DNA from: Epinephelus fuscoguttatus
Lineage: Eukaryota; Chordata; Actinopteri; Perciformes; Serranidae
Length of the DNA: 64,000 nt
Direction of reading: 5' to 3'
Assembly (NCBI RefSeq): GCF_011397635.1
Contig: NC_064773.1
Span: forward strand, 2,052,501 to 2,116,500
Position numbers and translations under genes: made by a program. How positions within the stretch are numbered: position 1 is the first letter of the stretch; every line of letters begins with the position of its first letter. Shown here piece by piece: positions 12,400 through 22,304 of the stretch. Under the pieces are notes generated by a model. It saw nothing but the letters and a program-made list of their open reading frames with translations. It was not told the origin of the DNA and searched no databases.

Positions 12400-12652
12400 T
12401 TTTATATTCTTTTATTTTGTATTACTCTAATTGTTTGATTTGTTGTACCTCAGTTGGCAATTAGTTGCCAATCTTTGCTTCAGTGACGGTATTTTATCTT
12501 TATTTTATTTTTTGTTCTTTGTATGTAACATGTATTATGTAATTGCCTCATTTAATTTGCTTGAATTCTGCATTGTTATAAATCCGGGATCAACCATAAA
12601 GCACTTTGAAAAGTGCTTTACAATAAAGTTTATTATTATTATAATTATTATT
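12400..12652 (+). mobile_element. LINE 3' tail
   Basis: The block ends in a short stem-loop (AAAGCACTTTGAAAAGTGCTTT) followed by AATAAAGTTTATTATTATTA, the usual 3' end of fish LINEs of the L2/CR1 kind. No reverse-transcriptase part is attached, so it is a 5'-truncated copy lying just upstream of ncaph2. Confidence 0.6.
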
Positions 12653-12779
12653 CTGCCCCTAACACACTGTTGGAGGGCCCGCTCTCTCTGTGGCCCCCTC
12701 CTCAGAGGGCCCCAGTGCACTGTTTATATTTCCGCCCCTGATCTTGCTGCAGAAACAGGTGTAAAGTGTGTTTGGTGCA

Positions 12780-12931
12780 GTTACACCGCCGGTCAGTAGG
12801 TGGCGCCCTGCAGCTTGTGGTCCGCCATTAAACGAAGAAGAAGAAGAGCGTTGCGCGGGTTGTTTGACTGTTTGCTAACAGCTACAGTTAGCAGCAGGAA
12901 ATCAGTCACCGCCGTCTGTTTCATCAACACG
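12780..12931 (+). promoter_or_regulatory. ncaph2: Probable ncaph2 promoter and 5' non-coding exon
   Basis: A relatively GC-rich block ends in CATCAACACG followed by a strong donor, GTGAGT, at 12932. The next acceptor, ACACAG at 14421-14426, leads directly into the short 5' leader before the ncaph2 start codon at 14473. This suggests a non-coding first exon of about 90-100 nt ending at 12931 and a 1.5-kb first intron. There is no transcript evidence; the donor and acceptor are what support it. Confidence 0.5.
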
Positions 12932-13690
12932 GTGAGTTCTTGTTTTATGTATATTTAATCCTAAATATGTTTCAACCTTCGCGATAATGTCAGTTAGATC
13001 ATGTTACCTACTTGTTTTTAGGACTCAGCTTCTCTATCAGTCAGATTAACTTCGTATCTCAGCCGCTCTGTGTCAGGTTGTATGAGGAGAACAATCCGCT
13101 GAATCCAGTTTAAAAATCTTTAATTTGTGTCCTTACTTTGAGTTTTTCATTAAATTAAATCTGACAGAAGACTTAGTAAGATATTTAACAAATCGCTGGG
13201 ATGTTGTGTTGAATTCGGCTCATGATTCAGGACTCCAGATGCTAATAATGGAGCATAAGAAGCACTAATTACCGTCGGTGTTGAAACATTAATAATCTTA
13301 AATTAATTCGTGCACGGTGTTATCATTATAAACAACCTGAGATTTATACATAACCGAAGATGACAGGAAGGTTAAATTGTGAGATTTTTAAATGGAGTTT
13401 GGTTTCCTTCTTTATAGAGTTAGAGACTAGTGTTTGTTAAATTCTCTGTCTTTATTTCACTGGTGGAAAATAACTCAACACATCTGCTCAAATGGAAATA
13501 CTGTGTGATATATTATTTTGTGAATTAAGTTTATGCTAAAAATTGAGGTCACAGTTATGAGGTGGATTACATCTTTACATTTTGTAGACTTTATATAATT
13601 AACATGTTATTGTTTCCAACAAAAACTGGACATATAAACTCTGTGAAGGTTGAATTAATGTCAGTAATGTTGTGTAATTCTATTAAATTT

Positions 13691-13724
13691 TACAGGTGTA
13701 CCTAATAAAGTGACCACTGAGTGT
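13691..13724. repeat. Orphan Tc1-like terminal repeat
   Basis: CAGGTGTACCTAATAAAGTG and the following bases match the complement of the Tc1-like terminus at 293-326, but no transposon body is attached. It is a solitary remnant in ncaph2 intron 1. Confidence 0.75.
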
Positions 13725-14472
13725 AAATGAAAATATGAAAGGGGCCACTCTCCAAAATGACAGTAACACTTTGCTGCTAATGAGAGCTGCAACGATTCAT
13801 CAATTAATGGATGATTCAACTTTTTGTACATTCAATTAATTGAGTCAGTGGTTCTCAACCAGGGGTCTGAGGGCCCCCAGGGTCCAGGGTCTTGTTCCAG
13901 GGGGTCCCCAGAAAAATGAGGAATACGAGGAGTCTGTGCCTAGCTCTAATAAAAGAAGTAAAAAGATAATCACAATATTAATCAGTATGATTATTTAACA
14001 CAATTTTTCATTGATTTTCGGGACAAAATATTTTTTTGCACTTGTACATTTAAATCAAGAGAAGAGTGAGTTCACCTTCACCATGTGCTTCATTCATGCT
14101 AATCAACAAACTTTGCCTCATTCTTCACCTGCATTCAGTGCATCCTCTAGAATTAAAATATATTGAAAATTCTGCCCCATATATTTGCTAACTAACAATA
14201 AATGTGCCGTCACAGGATGCAGCAAAATTATTCTCAATTATTTGTGCAGCCTTGGACCAAACAAAACATTTGATGGCGCTTCTCATTGTTCACTTATTAA
14301 TTGATTGATTGATTAAGAAAATGTTCATTAGATTAATTGGTAACCAACATCATTGTTAGTTTCAGTCCTCTGCTGATACCTGCGCACCTTACCTGAGGTG
14401 ATATACTTACTTTTACTTGAACACAGGACCTGAGTTCTTCTCCACGGCTGCCCGCTCCACACTGAGGCGGCG

Positions 14473-15796
14473 ATGGAGTCCACAGAGAGCAGATTCGCTC
14501 ACCTGCTGCAGCCAATCAGAGAGCTGACGAAGAACTGGGAGATTGACGTGGCGTCAGAGTTAAACGACTATTTAGAAGAGGTGAACGATCAGAATATCAG
14601 CTGTGTCAGACAGTAAACAGGCTGTGATGTACTGAGTAAAAAGATGATTAAATTTGTAACTGTCTCTGTGGATGACCGTCTGTCTGTGTCTGTGTGTTTG
14701 TAGTTGGACGATATGTGCATCACGTTTGACGGAGGGAAAACCAGACTGAACTTTGCCGAGGCGGCGTTGCTGATCCAGGGCACGGCCTGCATCTACAGCA
14801 AGAAGGTTCACATGCAGAACTCATAAAAACCAAACTGTAAATGTTATTTAAAAGGTCTCACGCTGAACGTCACTGTGCGACTGTTTCAGGTGGAGCTCCT
14901 GCACAGCCTGGTTTACCAAACTCTGGAGTACATCAACGACAAAAATAAGAAGTAAGATCCTCCTTCAGGTCTGAGTCAGTGTTTGTTTGTTTGACAGACA
15001 CGTCAGTGATGTTGTTTCTGTTTGTTCCTGACAGACGGAACAAAGAAAGGGCGGCGTCTCAGGAGGGCGACACAGACGGAGCGGAGGGGGACGCTGATGA
15101 TGATGAGAATGTGGTGAGAGACAGCACAGTGCTGGAAATGATGTCGTGTCTGTGACAAATACAAACCACACATCTATTAGAATATTCTTAAACATTTCTG
15201 TATCAGCTCAACATGTTTAAAAACAACCGTAACCACGCCCACATGTGGATTCAGATGTTAAAGATGTGAGCTGTGGAGTTCCACAGGGAAGCTGTCACGG
15301 GCCACTGCTTTGTGCCATTTTTACAAATGACAATGTTTTGTTATTTTGTTCGGTGTAATTTGTGAGTTGTTTTGTGCACTGCCACAACTGTAAGGTTGTT
15401 GTGGACCTCAGGAAGAATAGCTGATGCCTTGCAGTAGCTAACGAGAATCCTAATAAACTAAACTAAACTCGTACCGACTCACTGAATGCTGACGTTAAAG
15501 CTCTGATAGGGTTCAGACAGGCGACATTAGTAAACTGAATTTTGAGTTTGTTTAACATTCTCTTTATGCAGTAACAGGATTCCACATGAGGTCGCTAACT
15601 TTACTCCAACTAAACTGGCAGTAGGGGTGGAGTTACAGCTGTCAAAAGGCATTCTGGGTAATGTAGGATATCACTAACAGTGTGTTTGTGTCCTTCAGTT
15701 CACTCCTCTGGATATTGACGTCTCAGAGGACTCCCAGAAGTCTGACTCCAACATGGTGAGTTTATTCCTGCCTCACTGTGAACACATACACACACG

Positions 15797-15868
<72 letters not shown>

Positions 15869-16401
15869 GTTTCCAGGGTCATGGAAAATGATCTCAGGAA
15901 AGTCCTGGAAACATTTTGACATTTTGTTTCTGAACATGTGTGAGAACCCTGCAGACAGTTTATGATGATGGTGTGTAAGTGTGTGTGATCTCTGTTTGAT
16001 GTTCAGACCGTGAGCGTTGCTCCTCTTCCTCCTGAGTCTCTGATTCCTCCTGAAACCAGCGAGAAGAACAAACTCCCTCTCATCAGGTCAGTTTACAGAG
16101 AAACACACTGTGAGATTTATCTGATACTTTACTTCCTCTCGTTGAACTCATTTAGATCTCTGCAGTTAGTTATGTCTTTTAGTTTGACCACATTTTCTTT
16201 TACATTTCATAGTGTACTGACACGTTCGTATTTGTGTGTGTGTGTGTGTGTCAGTGTGAAAGGTGACGTCCTGTGCAGTCTGAAGGACTTCAGGATGAAC
16301 CTCTTTATCCCTGGAGACGATGCCATGATCCTCCTCACAACTGGATCAGCTGCGGCCAGGTTGCTGGTTGACAGTTATCTTCTTCCTGTCGACTCTCTGC
16401 T

Positions 16402-16437
<36 letters not shown>

Positions 16438-19056
16438 CGGAGGTACGTGTCTTCTCTCTGTGATATGAAGGACAGTCTGTGTGTGATCTGGTACAGTGCA
16501 GTGGATCTGTAGATGTGAGGTGTCTCTGCTCTGCTGTCAGCTGGTCGACCTCGTGTTTTAAATGTCTCCGCTTGGTCCAGATGTTGTCGATGCTGCGGGG
16601 GCTGATGTTGCAGATATTGGAGGTGATGATGACAATGCTGCTGCTGCAGAGAACTTCCTCCCTATAGATATGGACAACATGGAGCTGGACCAGGACCACC
16701 CAGAGGAGCACGTGGACAGACACCAGGTCTCACTTTTCTTTTCAGTCTAGCTTGAAGACGTTAGATCGTGTGATTCTCTGACTCTTCCTCCGCTGACTCT
16801 GAATTCTTCTTCACTGTTTCAAAATGTGTCTCAGGCTCCGAGTGACGGCAGGATGATCCGAGAGAGACGGCAGGTCGAGGCCAACAAAGTGATGAGGGAG
16901 GAGACGCCTGCTGTATGTTGATTAACATCTTTATCACTCTGTTGTCATCACTCTGTATTTGAAATATTACAACTTTATCTCTGAACCTGCGACTGTGGCT
17001 TTCAATATTTCAGATTCATTTCTTATCAAATTTTCTATATTATAAGTCAGGGTCGTAAGTGTCTGTGTTTTGTGTTTCAGGTGAACGTGTGGGCACTCCA
17101 CGACCCGTACGCCGTCATCGGGGAGGACAAACCCTTGAAACCAGGTGAGCTGCAGGATCTCAGGTGCTCTTTGATACAGTGTGGCGTCGCTCTCATTTCT
17201 GACAGAGTTGTGTCTGTTTAAGGAAAATGCTACAAGGTTCCCGACGGCCTGGACGATGGTGGTAAGAGGAAGAGGAGACGACCTGGTGCACTTCAGGACT
17301 TCAGGAGCTGGTTCAGAGGAACCTGTGAGTTTTGTGTGTTGGTGATACCAAGATGTTTTTGTTCACTTTGTGAATGAAACTGAACAGTTTGATTGTTTTG
17401 TTTCAGTCGATCCTCCTGAGCACAAGTTAAAAAGTGGACCCAAGTTTGCAGGTAACGACTTTCTCTTCAAGGATCAGTTCTGTTTCTCTCCAAAGTGATA
17501 CTGCGCTCAATAGCTGGTTAGCTTAGCTTAGCATGAAGACTGGAAACAGGTGGGAACAGCTAGCCTGGCTCTGTCCAAAGGAACACAATCCACCTACCAG
17601 CTCCTCTAATGCTGCGTTCACACTACACGACACGTCTCTCTGTTAGTAGGTCAGATTAGGAGATTGTGGAGTCATAAAATCTCACCATGACTTGGCCGAC
17701 ATTTGAAGTACCTTTTTCAAATCTTTTTCAGACCTGAACTACATTTATTTGAGCTCAATCAAAGATAAGCTGAGGACACGAAAGAGGATCAACAAGAAGA
17801 AGGTAGGACAGAGTGTGTGTGATGTGTTACTGTCTTCAGGTAAATGATGAACGTGATGATGCGTTGTGACGTCATTCGGCGTGTGGTATTGCAGTGAAAT
17901 CTTTTGTACTTTAACTCTGGAAAAAATTGATCTCTGACAAAGAAGTGTGCAACAGAACAGTCATTCAAGTCGGAATTATATGTTGGAAACTCGGGCAAGA
18001 TCCATCAAGCTGGAGTTGCACACCTGACGTCACGGCAACATGGCGGTGCGCAGAGCAACCTTTTCATCATGTCGTTGCTGCTGCTATGGTGGTTCACAAT
18101 ATTACGCTCAGCACCCGTCAACACAATTTTGAGCTACTGTACATTAAAGGGATAGTGCACCCAAAACTGAAAATTCAGCCATTATCTACTCACCCATATG
18201 CCGAGGGAGGCTCAGGTGAAGTTTTAGAGTCCTCACATCACTTGCAGAGATCCAAGGGGAGAGGAGGTAGCAACACAACTCCACCTAATGGAGGCTGACG
18301 GCGCCCCAGATTCAAACCTCCAAAAACACATCATTGAAACCACAAAATATCTCCATACTGCTCGTCCATAGTGATCCAAGTGTCCTGAAGCCCCGACATA
18401 GACGGAGAGGCAGGCTACAGGCTACAATGGCTATAAAAAAGGCTAAAAACAGAGTTCAGATGAGGTTTTCCCAAACAACTTTTTATGTCGGGGCTTCAGG
18501 ACACTTGGATCACTACGGACGAGCAGTATGGAGATATTTTGTGGTTTCAATGATGTGTTTTTGGACGTTTGAATCTGGGGCGCCGTCAGCCTCCATTAGG
18601 TGGAGTTGTGTTGCTACCTCCTCTCCCCTTGGATCTCTGCAAGTGATGTGAGGACTCTAAAACTTCACCTGAGCCTCCCTCGGCATATGGGTGAGTAGAT
18701 AATGGCTGAATTTACATTTTTGGGCGCACTATCCCTTTAATGTGCTTAACGAACACAGACCAGTGGGACCGTAACGCACCGCAGTAACTGATTCTTGCAG
18801 GCGCCCATGTTTTCCTGAGCAGGTGCACCGGGACATTTTAGATCAGAAGTTGGGAATACAGAGTTGGAATTATCGACTCCGACTTAAAAAGAATTCCAAC
18901 ATTTGTGATGTGGAGTGTGATGTCACTCAGGGTGTGGTGGTCTCTGATGAAGAACTGATGAGGACCTACCTGCAGCCGGAGGAGGCGGGGCCAGAGCAGC
19001 AGGGGGAGGAGCCTGTGGATGGTTTCAGACACCCCGACCTGCTGGGTAAAACTGCT

Positions 19057-19095
<39 letters not shown>

Positions 19096-20534
19096 CTGTC
19101 AGGAGGTGTATCTGAAGCTGCTGTTGCTGGTGGATTAAATGTAGTTTATTTGTGTTGGAGATTAAAGTTTGAAATAATCTTTAAAAGGTGGTGACGACGA
19201 CGACTCGGACAACGAACAGGCTGCGTTTCCTGACGACCTCCCAGCTGAGTTTGCTGGAGGACCAGACTTCATATCACCAGGTGAAAAACATGTGGCCATG
19301 ATTTAAAGTTTGTAAGGTTCATTTACAGCAGATGATGAACACATGAATGTTTTGTGTTTGCAGACGCTGAGAGAGACGAGCTGAGTTATGAAGATCTGGT
19401 GAAGCTGCGTGTGGTAAGAGATCAATACTCTGGTTGGTTCTACGCTGGGGAAGTTCACACGTTACAGCAGCTCAAGAGTCAGAAGCAAAGAGAAGAGAGG
19501 AAATAATGTGTTAAAATTGATGGAGCAGTAATAAACAACTCCGTCAGTAACTTCAATAATTAAACATGTATTTGAGTGTTGACGTTAACCCTTTGTGTGC
19601 GTCTCTCTCTGATTGGTCCAGGAGCAGCTGGTGGTGAACAGCCAAAGTTACACTCAGGAGACGGCTCTGTCTCGAAGAGTCAAAGAGTGGGAGGACGAGA
19701 TCCGCCCTGTGCTGGCGCAACAGGTGACACACGGACACGTCATCTCTGCTCCATCAGCTATAAACATCCTGTTGTTGTGTCACTTCCTGTCGGTGGTGTT
19801 TTTCAGGAGGAGCGTCCGGTGTTTGACATCCACGATTACGGCGACAGGATCGTGGGAGCGCTGAACAGCGTGGGGCAGCGCAGATCTTTCGCCTCTATTG
19901 TGGCTGGTTTGGACAACGTTGAAGCCTCTAAATATCTGCTGGCTTCACTGCAGCTGGTAAATATCAGCGCTCACATGTTCACTGAGGGTTTCACTTGATT
20001 TTAGATTCAAATATTTCTCTCAGACTAATTATAGGAACGATTCACATGAAAAAGTTTCTTCATCTTCTTCTTCTACATGTTCTCACTAAAACTTTAATTC
20101 ACTGATAAATAAGAGAAATAATCCTGAATAAATGTAGTTTGAGTCTGAGTCCCACCTTTCTTTAGATTCATGTGTGTTTGGACCGTGATGATCATGAAGC
20201 AGTTTCTTCATCACTAAATCATCACAGTCTTCCTCAGGAAACTCCTCAGTTTTCTTTATTTCCTGTAACAGGATTTTTGTCGAGGAAAAACTGATGAAAT
20301 AAATAAAAACAACATTAGATAATCTTCCAGAAAACCCAAAATATTAAAGCCTGTAAACTGAGATGTTCTTGTGTGTATGAGAACAGTAACGTACTTCCTG
20401 TGGTGTCTCAGGCCAACGACCACACGGTGGAGGTGGACAGTGCTGCCGGTCTGGAGGAGAGCCTGGACACGATGGGACTGACGCTGCTCAGCACCGACAG
20501 AGCCACAGACAGATTCAAATGTCTGGCGCCCTGA
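14473..20534 (+). CDS. ncaph2: Condensin-2 complex subunit H2 (kleisin), 19 coding exons
   Basis: NCAPH2 is the kleisin subunit of condensin II. It bridges the SMC2/SMC4 heads in the nucleus and helps compact chromosomes at mitosis. Coding exons by splice signals and phase: 14473-14580, 14704-14805, 14890-14951, 15035-15113, 15699-15755, 16007-16086, 16255-16442, 16581-16726, 16835-16912, 17081-17144, 17223-17324, 17407-17451, 17732-17802, 18931-19045, 19188-19280, 19364-19413, 19622-19723, 19807-19956 and 20412-20534. They sum to 1815 nt, 604 residues; the human protein is about 605. Diagnostic blocks are [20 protein letters not shown] at the N-terminus, [20 protein letters not shown], the acidic linker, DFRSWFRG, and the C-terminal [11 protein letters not shown] and [16 protein letters not shown]. 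Exon 7 encodes an 11-glutamine run not recalled from mammals. All phases close, so the gene looks intact. Confidence 0.95.
15240..15476 (+). mobile_element. Non-LTR retrotransposon relic in ncaph2 intron 4
   Basis: About 15268-15327 translates in the + direction as [20 protein letters not shown]. This is the reverse-transcriptase block usually written GVPQGSxLGPLLFxIFxND. It is followed by a fish LINE-type tail with CTAATAAACTAAACTAAACT (about 15450-15470). The part between is deleted. It is a small dead copy in sense orientation to the gene. Confidence 0.7.
15785..15866. repeat. (CA)n microsatellite in ncaph2 intron 5
   Basis: A CA run of about 80 bp with a short CG-containing interruption (CGCACGCGCGCG). 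It begins about 30 bp after the donor of exon 5. Confidence 0.95.
16403..16435 (+). repeat. ncaph2: (CAG)11 coding repeat in ncaph2 exon 7
   Basis: Eleven uninterrupted CAG triplets lie in frame in exon 7 and encode glutamine just before an Asn-Gly. Pure CAG in coding sequence is usually length-polymorphic. Confidence 0.95.
17955..18905. mobile_element. Probable outer DNA element filling ncaph2 intron 13
   Basis: The left block at about 17955-17990 (CATTCAAGTCGGAATTATAT) is echoed in inverted form at about 18860-18905 (TTGGAATTATCGACTCCGAC). The TTAA-type MITE at 18148-18736 sits between them. The boundaries are approximate. The right end lies only about 25 bp before the acceptor of exon 14. 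Confidence 0.4.
18148..18736. mobile_element. Long foldback MITE with TTAA target duplication
   Basis: The element is almost a perfect palindrome. The left arm begins AGGGATAGTGCACCCAAAA and the right arm ends with its complement, with about 250-bp arms around a short centre (about 18400-18490). TTAA flanks both sides (18144-18147 and 18737-18740), the target of piggyBac-like and Kolobok-like transposases. The starting AGGG fits Kolobok-type better, but no transposase is present to decide. Confidence 0.85.
19058..19092. repeat. (CA)n microsatellite
   Basis: A dinucleotide run starting 12 bp after the donor of ncaph2 exon 14. Confidence 0.95.
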
Positions 20535-20742
20535 AACTCTGTGAGCTCATGGCATCATCACCTCATGTGTCAGTAAAGATAAAATACACGGCTTATTTAC
20601 TTCTTCAGTCTTCTCTAAGGACCTTCTTTGTCTGTCTGATGAACTGTCTCTCTTTTGATTCAGTTAATAATTGAATCATGATCTGTCTATAAAAGCTCGA
20701 CTCTGATGATATAATATTTTTCTCATCGTCATCTATATTTGT

Positions 20743-20748
20743 AATAAA
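20743..20748 (+). terminator. ncaph2: ncaph2 polyadenylation signal
   Basis: A canonical AATAAA followed by a TGT-rich stretch, 209 bp after the ncaph2 stop codon. No stronger signal lies between. Confidence 0.7.
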
Positions 20749-20825
20749 CACTGTCTGTTGAATTTGAGCAGAAACACACCCCCTGGTGTCATCTCCATCT
20801 TTCCCCCATTGTCCAGTGGGATGAT

Positions 20826-21106
20826 TTAAGAGCTATACGGCCTGATGATAGACAGCAGGTTGTCAAACTGCCCCTGAGTCATCCTAAAATCTGCCTGTAA
20901 ACGTCCATGATGGAGGAGAAGCTCCTGGACCAACTGGTGGTACTCCCCATGATCCAGCCTCTTTTTTAGGGTCTCATGTACCCACACAGATCTCTGTTTA
21001 TCTGCTGACAGCCTCTCACCCTCAACCAGAGCTACAGACAGCACCCTCTGCCTCAACATGGCAGCAGCTACACACTCATTACTGCAGGATACACAAACAG
21101 TAGGTT
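20826..21106 (-). pseudogene. PIF/Harbinger transposase N-terminal fragment
   Basis: The minus-strand frame contains SVWVHETLKKRLDHGEYHQL followed by VQELLLHHGRLQADFRMTQG and QFDNLLSIIRPYS. This is the characteristic region before the catalytic domain of HARBI1-like and fish Harbinger transposases, where the usual form is WVHPLNxKRxxxGEYxxL and YFRMSxxxFDxLLxxIxP. The frame stops right after that block and no DDE domain follows in the downstream direction. It is either an isolated first exon or, more likely, a relic. It lies tail to tail between ncaph2 and sco2. The frame itself stays open up to 21236. Confidence 0.75.
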
Positions 21107-21258
21107 GATCACACGGGACCAGACAGGTGGAGAAAAAAACCATGAAACCCTCCGACTCTGTTTCTGCTCTTTGACATCCCACATTTGGAAACGCTGACAG
21201 AATATTCACTGCTTTGTTCTGAACATTCATGTTCACAAATCATTTTTCAGAACATGAT

Positions 21259-21264
21259 TTTAAT
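21259..21264 (-). terminator. sco2: Candidate sco2 polyadenylation signal
   Basis: On the minus strand this reads ATTAAA, about 207 bp after the sco2 stop codon. It is the best candidate hexamer I found there; no AATAAA was seen in the interval. Confidence 0.4.
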
Positions 21265-21470
21265 AATAGGAGTGCATGAATTCCACCTGTGTTACAAAAG
21301 AGGATATATTTTAAATTAAGGAGGATTTAGAGTTTCAGGTCACTGCACAAGCTGAAGAAGCTCTCAGAGTTTCAGTGTTCCAGGACTCAAAACAGAATCT
21401 TTAACTCTCAGTTTATAGTTTGAGTCTTCAGTGTGTGACGTAGTTGATGATGTGGCCCCAGACAGAAACT

Positions 21471-22304
21471 CTAACTCTCAGCTGACAGTCTGACGTAGTT
21501 GATGATGTGGTTCCTGACGCTCTCGCTGATCTGCTCCTGGTTCTTCATCCTGTTGTAATAATCCAGAAACAGCCCATCAGGACTGATGAGGTAGATCAGG
21601 ATGGTGTGATCCACGATGTAGTCTCCGTCCTCGTCTTTGGGTCCCGGGCTGGCATACACCCTGTAGTCCCGCCCCGCGTGCTTCACCTCCTCCTCTGTCC
21701 CCGTCAGTCCGATCAGACGGGGGTGGAAGTCTTTGACGTAGCGGGCCAGCGCCTCCACGTCGTCCCTCTCGGGGTCCACAGTGATAAAAAGGGGCTGGAT
21801 GGGTGGCAGCGAGGCGTCCTGGTCCAGAGCCGTTACCACGGCGCTCAGCTTGTCCAGCTCGTCAGGACAGATGTCAGGACAGTGTGTGAAGCCGAAGTAC
21901 AGCAGCACCCAGCTGCCCAGGAAGTCCTTCTTGGTCCTGCGCTGGCCCCGGTGGTCCAGCAGGCTGAAGGTGCCCTGACCCAGAGCCACCTGCTGCAGCT
22001 GCTCCACCCGCTGCCGACGCAACTTCTGCTGCTTCTCCGAGTGCACGTACCACCACACGGCCAGCAGGCCGCCGCCGAACAGCAGAGTCACCGCCAGACG
22101 AGTCCTCAGCTTCAGTTTAGCAGAAGACGCAGACGAGTTCAAACACCTGCGGGTCACCTGAGGAAGACGAGGAGGAAGAGGAAGTCTGATGGGTCGACTC
22201 TGTGGGCTCAGCGAGGACATGGACGTCTTCTGGATGTGAGGGAGACTTCTCAGGAGTCTTCCTCCTGCACGCAGATCACCCACAATGCACCTGAGCCCCA
22301 ACAT
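21471..22304 (-). CDS. sco2: SCO2 cytochrome c oxidase assembly protein
   Basis: SCO2 is a mitochondrial inner-membrane copper chaperone and thiol-disulfide reductase needed to build the CuA site of COX2. The single-exon reading frame gives 277 residues from the ATG at 22304. A longer in-frame start at 22355 is rejected because a splice acceptor (TTGCAG) lies between them at about 22318-22323. Visible features are a basic N-terminal targeting region, a membrane segment ([18 protein letters not shown]) and a thioredoxin-like domain. That domain has the copper-binding motif [15 protein letters not shown] and the distal histidine in [32 protein letters not shown] and [10 protein letters not shown] match SCO2 closely. 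It lies tail to tail with ncaph2, as in other vertebrates. It is intact. A SCO1 identity is less likely given the residues around these motifs. Confidence 0.96.
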   Translation of the reverse strand: MLGLRCIVGDLRAGGRLLRSLPHIQKTSMSSLSPQSRPIRLPLPPRLPQVTRRCLNSSASSAKLKLRTRLAVTLLFGGGLLAVWWYVHSEKQQKLRRQRVEQLQQVALGQGTFSLLDHRGQRRTKKDFLGSWVLLYFGFTHCPDICPDELDKLSAVVTALDQDASLPPIQPLFITVDPERDDVEALARYVKDFHPRLIGLTGTEEEVKHAGRDYRVYASPGPKDEDGDYIVDHTILIYLISPDGLFLDYYNRMKNQEQISESVRNHIINYVRLSAES

